A DNA stretch of 64,000 nucleotides, taken from assembly GCA_008508345.1 (NCBI GenBank), contig QNGE01000939.1:62001-126000 (forward strand), in the 5' to 3' direction. A program made the position numbers and the translations under genes. The notes beneath the pieces were generated by a model. It was not told where the DNA came from, ran no database searches, and was given only the letters and a program-made list of their open reading frames with translations. This DNA is from Paragonimus westermani. Its lineage: Eukaryota > Platyhelminthes > Trematoda > Plagiorchiida > Troglotrematidae. Positions 55,801 to 64,000 of the stretch are shown here, piece by piece. Positions within the stretch are counted from its first letter, which is position 1, and the number at the start of each line of letters is the position of its first letter.

Positions 55801-58518
55801 AGAGTGTGCGAGATGTACTCCTACAATAATTTGCCTGCTCCTACCAACCTGTACAATTTGCATTTACTATAAAAACAATGTGCACCATCCAGGACGATGT
55901 ATGATATAACAGAAAGCATCTTCATCCTACGAGTCCAGCAGAAAACGACGATTTTATTGGGTTGTTAGACTGATGCATCTCTTTCACATTTTCAATTACA
56001 AAACTGACACACTTTTATTCATATTGTCGGCTGTCGACCATGCTTCCATCTTGTTATCATCCGATTGAAATAGTTACCCGTAGTTGTTGAGTCTGTTTGA
56101 AGTAACGAATAGCTCCTGGATTGAAAAACAATGTTGAATTTATCAGTAGCATATGTCGGCCACTCTTATTACGTTTCAAACTTATCCAGGCTAAGCATGT
56201 TTCGTTAGTGATACTCAACTCATGTAACGCGGGCGATAAAATTCTCACAGGATAGGGTGAACTGCATGCTGATGGAAGTAGATGCTAGTGTAGTAAGTAG
56301 GACAGTGAAAAACTTGTCAGCTATGGTTGACAACACGAAGCAGTCTGCACTTGATGGTTCGCGATAAACGATTACGAGATGTGTCTCTGCTTACAGAGTC
56401 ACGGATCGTCATATTAGGTAACTCTGCTTTCATATGTTGATGCCAGTCACATTCTGGCAGATTTGAAAGGGATTCCGCGAACATATAGTTGGTGTGCACC
56501 ATACAAGAACCGCATGAGCTTGAAATGGGCTTTATTGAACCAATACGAAGCATTTTCAGGTGTTCGGAGATTGTTTTTGATGACCGCATTACGGTCATAT
56601 CAGATCGACGATATGCGTACGGAAGCAAGTAGAAAACATCTGAGAAACCTTGGTTAACTATTCTTGTGGTGCGGCATGGATGTTGGACAGGTATTGCACA
56701 AAAAGACAGGTCCCATTGCAGGCTAGGCTTACTAAATTGCACTCGAAAGTCATCGGATGAGAATTCCATTGAAAACCGCAATCCTGTTCGACGATCGAAT
56801 AAAGTGGGAGTTTATCTGTCATGTGAACTTCCTCTGGGTGTTAGTTTTTGTGAGGCGTTTCTGAAGTGTACTCCATTTCGTCCACAGAAGGATCTGACAC
56901 ACAAGCATCACCTCAACTTCCTTCCATAACACGGGGCAACGAACCAATATATTGAATGTTAAAACTTAAATCCGGAAAACTATGTCATCTTCTTGTCAGA
57001 CCTAAACTTGTGACTGGCCTGAGAAACAGCTTTCTTGTAGAACACATTCATGTCAAATATCTAAACCGTAAGCAAATGAAAAAATTAGCTTTGCCACCCT
57101 ACAGGGTCCACAAATTTTGATGTTGACTGCAGTTTCATGCTAAGCGTATGACTGATCGGTGATAACTACATTTCCGTGTGGAAGAGACGTTGCTTGATCA
57201 TTAAGCGGCGTTCATCCATGGACAAAAACATGTCCCTCACAAACTTTGGCGTGCAAGTATACGAAACAATTGCTTTTTCTCCTCCCATTGGTTTTAGGAA
57301 GTTTTACAACTAGTGAACTTTGCGACTCTGATTAGAAGTAAACGACGCCATTAATTTTTAAAACAGCCTTGTATGTCTCAGTCTGATCAAAACTGAGATG
57401 ATCCGTTTCCACAATAAACAAAAGTAAATTGCTTTTGAAAACTATCACGAATCAAGCGGTGAGAAAAGTTGATTCATTTAGCCAAACTATTATTAGCGGT
57501 GGGACCAGTGAGATGAGGTAGCGTCGTGTGCCATTTCTGCTCCTCAACTCACGAACCAATCGCTGACCTTCCTTAATGTCCGTACATCCAGAGGATTCTT
57601 CTCAGGAAGAGAACTATAAATTATCTACGTTTTCCTATATCTGCGTTAATTGGAGAATAAATGTTGTTAAATAGTGGATGAAGAGAAGGAAGGTTGAGTG
57701 GAAAAAGAAAGGATGGCTTTCGTTATGCGGACATGTTGAGACAACTTGGTGACGTTACGAGCCAACAAAATCAAAGGTAAACAGGTCTACAGACAAGCAT
57801 CTAGATCTGGTGACCTATAAGAATATGTTAGGGTGCATGTACTGGTGCAGTGAAGTCTTGAGTAGCTTGCTAGCGCCACCTGAGACCACAGAATTGGGAA
57901 ATGCGAATTAGAACGTACAGACACTAACTAAGAAGGCATTATGCCTACAAAGTTGTCAGACCATGTGTAACGCCAAATTTGAAGGATTAGCCACTATTCA
58001 CTTGTACTTAGTCAATAGAAGGATGCTTGAGAGTAGACAAACATAAATCGTAAGTCAGAATTCGGCACTATCTCTCACGCCTGGAGTTTACCCAAAAATG
58101 ACTTAGAGACGTAGATCTTCTTGGACAAATGTATTTCGAAAACACCATGGTTGTCTCAGAAACCCGTTCCGTGACTCTCTGGCAATGTCATGCATCATTA
58201 AAATACTGCTGACAAGAAGTGTATGGCTATCTATATACAAGGGCGCAAAAATGAGCCGTGTATTAAGTGGCAGTCTTCAGCTTAAAAACATCTCAAGATA
58301 TTTCCTGAAGGATTATGTTTACCTAGCGCTATCTCTGCGATAGCTGTACTCTCCACAGACAGTCTTTGGTCGTCTGCAGATCCTTTTTGCCTGTAAACAG
58401 TGTCCATAAAACGATCAACTCAGTCTTGACAATGGACCTGCATGTTTTCCTAGTTGGCTGCGATTGGTGGACTATGATTGTCTTTAACCACTCAGAATAA
58501 AAGCTGATTCGAATTGAA
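52841..58518. other. Long unassigned interval
   Basis: No transposon motif was found over 5.7 kb. The longest frame is 154 codons (56,317-56,781 minus), overlapped by plus frames of 64 and 87 codons, with no domain in any. An 88-codon minus frame (52,838-53,104) follows G7. A T8 run lies near 53,742. Decay rate or composition may hide old repeats here. Confidence 0.45.
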
Positions 58519-58893
58519 GTGTACCGTAATTCTGCAGACCCCGTGTACCTTAATGTCGTTTCTCTCAAAAACGTAAACCAACATCAGTTTGGTAATGCAT
58601 GTGAAAAAGAAACAAATAAAATGCATAGCGGACTATTTAAAACAGACCCCCGCATAAGCTTTCATTCCATTTGGACGGTATTAAATGCAGTGAGAACAGC
58701 CAGTAGTTTTCATACCCCACGTGGAGGGCTAGATGCCAAACAGTACAATAAAAGGGTGGTTTATGTTTCAGACAGCCCAGGTGCATACTTTTTGAGACGC
58801 TTAGACATTTTAATCCCAAATATGATGTCCCATTTTAAGGGGACCTCTATAGCATGGTTGTCAGTCGGACAGCAGAGAAATAAATGTAGTTAA
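58519..58893 (+). other. Unassigned 124-codon open frame
   Basis: The frame runs from near 58,519 (a non-ATG start) to a stop at 58,893, with even amino-acid use and no low complexity. An acceptor-like TTCTGCAG ends near 58,537, which would make it a candidate terminal exon. Segments such as RVVYVSDSPGAYFLRRLDIL look protein-like, but I recognise no family. No donor-bearing partner exon was identified nearby. Confidence 0.2.
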
Positions 58894-61800
58894 GTGCGTT
58901 ATATACACTGTTTCGCAGAAACTCTAAAAAAGCAGTTGTGAACTCTTACGTACTGTCCTCTCAAAAGTGTTGACAACCTCTGTTTGTGTAGTTATTAAAA
59001 GTTCTACTAATGAGAGGTAGTTTGCAGATGTATTCAGTATTATGTGACCCATGCACTGAAATGGAGGGTTTCGCTAGATTCCACGAATCAGCAGGGATCA
59101 CTCACCGCATGATAGCCTATGATCTGCCAGCTAATCCACGAAACCAAACATGGAACTCAGTAATGTCACGTCATGAGTCCATTTACTGAGCAGCCAAGTT
59201 AACTCCCATTGTCTCTGAGGTCGATAATCGGACTCGTCTGAAGTCACGTCGAAAGGAAACTGCGCGTACAATAAATATCTTACAGTCAAACGTGTAGTGG
59301 GTGCCATACAAACAAGTGAACTCTGTACAAAAAAAGCTAAAGGTGTATTCTTGGAGAGTTTCACGTAATTGTTGTTCACCCTTTTTGAACAGTAGCTAGT
59401 GAGTCATTCACGTCTTCAAAAACTTCAAGATTGCGATGTTTACAATACTTTTCATGGTCCGAGTTCGCAAGTTACATGTTTTAAATCGGTCAAGACGCAC
59501 CCACAGGTTTTTCTTATATGGATAGCTTCTGAGTGCTTTGGATTGAGACAGCACCATTCTTATGAGAAAAACAGTTTTTTATGAATAAACTGCTTCACAG
59601 TTACTGCCTTTACTCCAACCAGAAGAACAAACCATGTACTTAGGATTGGGTTAACATTTGCTATACTTGTGGACTTTTCGTGTGTGCTGAGACGAGGACT
59701 GTCAGCTAGTGAGTGTTCATGTATAATCACTAACCCTTCTTCATGCCGCACGATCGGTCGTGATTTTGTGAATAGAGATCAGACGGAGTGGGAGGACAGC
59801 ATTCAATCGCTTTTAAGTCTACTTAGTTTACCCGCATGAACACTGGTACACGGTTAATCAGAAAAATTCGGCGGGCCGAATATAAGGGGGGTATCGCGCA
59901 ACAATCACGGAGCATCAAATCTGAAAACATTAAACTTAGCCTGCTTGTTTGTGTGTCAAATTACCATGATTAATTGTACAAACGATAAAAAGTCAGTATT
60001 TCCCACACTAGTAAGAAAATGAAGGAGAAAATATTTTCGAATTTTTACGGCTATTCGTCGCATAACTACTCATTCAAGTATATTTATACATGATTGTTTC
60101 CAGCAGACAGATTAGTATATACAGCGAAAAATTCCGAACTACCACAGAGCAGAGGATGCACCGAATGTCGTGGTGCTTCAGCAAACGTTAGACATCCCGA
60201 TGACTAGATACAAGACTCACCAGTGAGGATCAGTGTACAGTAAAGCTTGGCTATCAGGTTGAACTATTTTTCAGTGTCTAAAACGCTGCAGAAGCTGAGG
60301 TTTTAGCCTATCCGTATGTTTCTAGCAAGCGAGTAACAGTTTAGTATCAGCAAGCGTTGTTTTATACCGGGGTGATCGATGCTAGAATTCACTGAATGGT
60401 TCACAATGTTCACGCACAAATCACGAAATGGACAACTGAGACAGTCGACCTTGTTAGATAAAACGCAGTTACATTATCTCACGTGTGGTCACTGTTTTGG
60501 CGACTTAATTCACCTTTTTTCTCATTATTCAACACGACACTTCTCTGCAACTCAGTGAGTTAGGGAGTATTAAAGCAATAAGTTATCGAGAGCCATTCAT
60601 TGGACAAATAATATAACTAACTGAACCGCGGCAAACATATACAAGAAACATGGAAATCTGTTCCATAAATGCAATTAAAACTACTTAAACCTCTCCGCGT
60701 TAGCCACTCATGTGTAGGATACATTAGACGGAAAGTATTCAGTAGGTATAGTTTACCAGTGGTCCTAATCCTAAGGTTGGCTGACATTCATTGAGTCACA
60801 AGAATTCTGAATGCAAAAAAGCCTGTTCACGCAGAGATTTCATCTTGATGAGTGATATAATTAGTCCTGTTTCAGGCCTACTACAGAAATATAAGCACCT
60901 GGGGAATGAACTAATACAATGAGGTTCCAGGATCGTAGGTACGATTGATAAGCCTTAGTTTATCGAAGTATACAAGTTCTTGCAGAAGAAGGTGCAAGTC
61001 TTTGGTAAGTGAAGCTCAATCGATCGAACCCACCATAGCAAAAACACAAAAGTTCGATGTGAATAGATGCAGACTGTTTCGTTCCAGTTACTTTGACTAT
61101 CTGAAACACATTTCGTCAGTTTGCGTAACTTCGTTCACAACTCGAAAAATTTCACTTGTTTCGATCTCTCTGATGTGCCGTAAGAATTTCAAAGGGAACC
61201 ACGATGACTAGTCAACCCACTGATTTGGCGCAAAACACACTTGCGTAGTGCAACATTCGCTCTATGTACATTGGGTGCTGATGTACATTCCGTCGATTTA
61301 AGTTGAATTGCGAAGATGAAGAGCAAACGGTATTAAAACGATCACAGTGAAGAAAATTAAATGAATATTTTCCTTTTCGTTGGCTACATTTTACAGAACC
61401 TTGTTCATCAGTACCGCGAAGTAAGCTTGTTTCTGATACATGCTGAACGGTTCAAGGTTGGCCCAAACTATCACGTTCATGACAGTTAGACTTGTGAAAT
61501 GACGCACAAGTCGATACTAATGACGAATACCAGGCTCGTGTTTGTTAGGTTGTTTCATATTATGTTCCCTTCTCCAGGAGTAGACTCTTTGAATGATTCT
61601 GTTGAAATTGTGAACTCTTTCGGTTGTTGATAAGCTGGGTTCTTTATCTATTATGTATCACGTGAGTCTATTGGTTCTTGTATCAAAACAGCCTCAGCAT
61701 TCCTAAGCCGTAAGTTAGGGAACTGCTTGTTGGAAGAGAAGTTTCTGGCGCGTTAAAAATCCTCTTCTGGTTCAGGTTCGTTGTCTCAAATAGTTGACTT

Positions 61801-64000
61801 CCTTCTCAGTAAACATGAAGGTTAGAGAAACTGAATAACCTTGCGCCTTTAACCTATAAGGCACAGTTAAAGGTAAGTTGAGTGGCTTCCTTTTGTAATA
61901 CAAATTGTAAGTGTTTCCAGTCGTTTTTATCAGCTTTTATCAACTATTAGCTATACATGTACATCAGTCTGTTTAAACTGATCATGCTGGAAGTTTTTAA
62001 ATCATGTGAGTCGTATGTCTTGTAAATGCTGATCAATTCTTCTCCACCACTTCATGCCCACCTTACTAACTGTCTATTCCCAATCTCTTCTCTGTACCGT
62101 TTCAGTTCCCCATGAGCCCCTGTTTGTGCCTTTGTTATTCTGTTACTTACCGCCCAGCACGGAATTCCCATGGACCTGGAAACTTCCGAAAGTGACTGGA
62201 TGTGAAATTTAACAAATAAACTCGTTAAACAGTGTCCGTTAAAAAAGTACTGATGGTGATACTGATGATTCCTTTTCAGTGATGAATAAAGGAACTTAGG
62301 GTTTCAACGTGGCTTGAATTGTCAGTAGACTTCTACAATGCACCAAAAGCAAAGAAACCACCAAATCAATCAGCGCAGCAGTCCTATATGTTGACAGAAT
62401 CATCCTGAGTCTGGTCGTCGGAGAGAAAGTGCAGTGCAGAAAAGCTTTTTAATTGCAATTCACGTGCTCGTAATAATTTCCTACCTCTTGGCTACTTTAC
62501 TGATGCGACTGTCATGAATATGATCGTGTGGGTGAATGTTAAGATGTCCAGCGTGTCCCATGCGCACGTTCATCTCACGTTACCTAAGAACAATTTTCCT
62601 CAACGTGTGGGCTTCAAAACTTATAGCGGCAACTTATCTAAAAACAAATTTTTGTCAATTCTGTTGAGTATTGTATGATGGAAAATGCCCGCTGTTGTGA
62701 AACACAGAAGCGGGCAGTAGAGATTTCTTCTGCTTTGGCATTCAGTACACAATCGAGTGAGAGTGAAGATTTTCCGCATTCTCATTGTGTTTGTCCAATC
62801 CGTGACCATCAACCACTTGTGTAAATGTAGAATGCAAGCTAATAGTTATCAGTACCTCGAGATTTTATATTTGGTTCCCTCGGCCTGTCTTATAAGACGT
62901 CATCAAAATTGGCAATTTCACAGAAATGGGGCGGAAAACTTAATGTTATTCTGTAAAAGTTATCTAGAAAATATGTTCGCATAACATGCTTTGTATGGCC
63001 ACGCAAAAGCTTGGTTTAAGAAGTTTGTTTGTCGTTAATGTAATTGGAAACTCGTGTGTGGAATGATTGTCGGGTTATCTGATGTGGGAGAACAAAGTAT
63101 GAGTGACCAATCAAGAAAAATTATTGGTTGTAACACCCAGAACTTCAGAAAAGTCGAAAGGCAATAACAGTTGCTTCAAAAAGATTGCGGATAGAGCGTT
63201 GCGGAATTTGATTTTGAACACGCTGACTTTCACTGGTTTCGGTTCAACCACAATGTTGTGGTTTGATTCTAACAGAGAGGACAACAAAAATCACACTGGG
63301 GAGTTTATGGTTCTGATTTTATAATCACTGCGAACAAAAGTTCCACTCCAAAGAAAGGCGGTGTAGATGAGTGGCAAACAGTATTGTCAATAGTTTGAAT
63401 GGTTTACAGCATAGACCAAACTACTTTGGATAGAATCAGCACAACAATTACATTTTAACTTTTAACATTTCATGCAGCTCCATTTCAATTTGTTGCGTTC
63501 TGCGTGTAACGTAACACTGATGTGAAATGGACCTTTTGGACAAGATCATCAGTCCTTCAAGAGTGACAGTTCTTCTGAATGCATAAACTGTTTGGATTCT
63601 CCTGATAGTTGAATCTTAGTTTGCAAAAAAATCCTAATGAAGATCATGATAAGCAAACGTTTAGTATACAAAATTAAATGACAACTGAAAGTAACTGGTG
63701 AATAAATACCAGGTAGCTAGGTGGTTGACCATATGGTAGACGATAAATGATTGTCAACAGAAAAATGAGGTGGACTCTAAATGGCGGTTGGGACGAAGTC
63801 AAACTTCCTCACAGGTTGGATGCTCGAAACGGACTATGGGAAAACCAGCACTTTGGCAATTCCTCTCCGTCAGAAAAAATGTGTGTGATTTAACTTAACT
63901 TCAAACATTACGGCTATCGATAGTTTATAAGATTTCTCTTTTCACTTAAGGTGGGGGAATAGTTTAAAATTCTTGAAACGCCCTTCTGATGTCTATGATT
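58894..64000. other. Long unassigned interval to the right edge
   Basis: Only short frames (up to 88 codons at 60,945-61,211) and no recognised motif, tandem repeat or RNA gene. The right edge of the window cuts nothing that can be named. Confidence 0.45.

Noticed and set aside
56317..56781. A 154-codon minus-strand frame, the longest in the right arm
   Set aside because: It is overlapped by two plus frames, has no domain, no splice borders I could trust and no neighbour supporting it.
1..64000. CRISPR array, bacterial operon or phage module
   Set aside because: No spaced direct repeats, no dense same-strand genes, and the retroelement content is that of an animal genome.

Overview
This window looks like non-coding DNA from a large, repeat-rich animal genome, most likely a flatworm (trematode, or possibly a diphyllobothriid-type cestode). 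The evidence is the mix of repeat families: gypsy-class LTR retrotransposons with the CHCC gag motif known from the CsRn1 clade, RTE-like and CR1-like non-LTR retrotransposons, Penelope-like elements (PLEs) with a GIY-YIG endonuclease, and a Mutator-like (MULE) DNA transposon. There is no operon structure, no ribosome-binding-site pattern, and almost no open frame longer than 150 codons. The exact species cannot be read from the sequence. No intact host gene, rRNA, tRNA gene or CRISPR array was found.

Layout, left to right. 1-2010 (-): RTE-like LINE with a nearly full reverse transcriptase (RT) and C-terminal region, endonuclease not recognisable. 2.0-9.8 kb: no recognisable feature. 9.8-10.3 kb: a candidate exon with a good splice donor (-), a LINE-type 3' tail and a tRNA-like SINE head. 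11.6-13.4 kb (+): gypsy copy G1, with protease joined to RNase H and integrase and RT lost. 13.97-14.02 kb: perfect (CTA)n microsatellite. 15.03-15.2 kb: degenerate tandem repeat. 16.2-17.3 kb (-): MULE transposase remnant. 17.7-21.7 kb (-): G2, a nearly complete but broken CsRn1-like element. 24.7-27.4 kb (+): G3, gag joined directly to RNase H/integrase, flanked by a diverged direct repeat and holding a 69-bp inverted repeat. 27.4-28.6 kb (-): CR1-like LINE L2 fused to a PLE piece. 32.6-35.1 kb (+): gypsy G4. 36.6-36.9 kb: possible retropepsin. 37.5-38.6 kb (-): CR1-like LINE L3. 44.4-44.9 kb (-): gypsy RNase H G5. 47.3-48.1 kb (+): gypsy RT G6. 49.0-50.0 kb (-): PLE with GIY-YIG domain. 50.6-52.8 kb (+): G7, a gypsy of a different lineage with a CCHC-type knuckle. 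52.9-64 kb: no recognisable transposon; a few unassigned open frames.

Every element carries stops and frameshifts, several have substituted catalytic residues, and none appears able to move by itself. The pieces do not act together as a pathway; they record repeated insertion and decay. The most unusual structures are the PLE/CR1 fusion frame, the gag-to-integrase deletion derivative G3 with its inverted repeat, and two candidate exons (9,823-10,057 minus and 48,333-48,515 plus) that are the best chance of host coding sequence. Calls rest on reading translated frames against remembered family motifs; no database search was possible.
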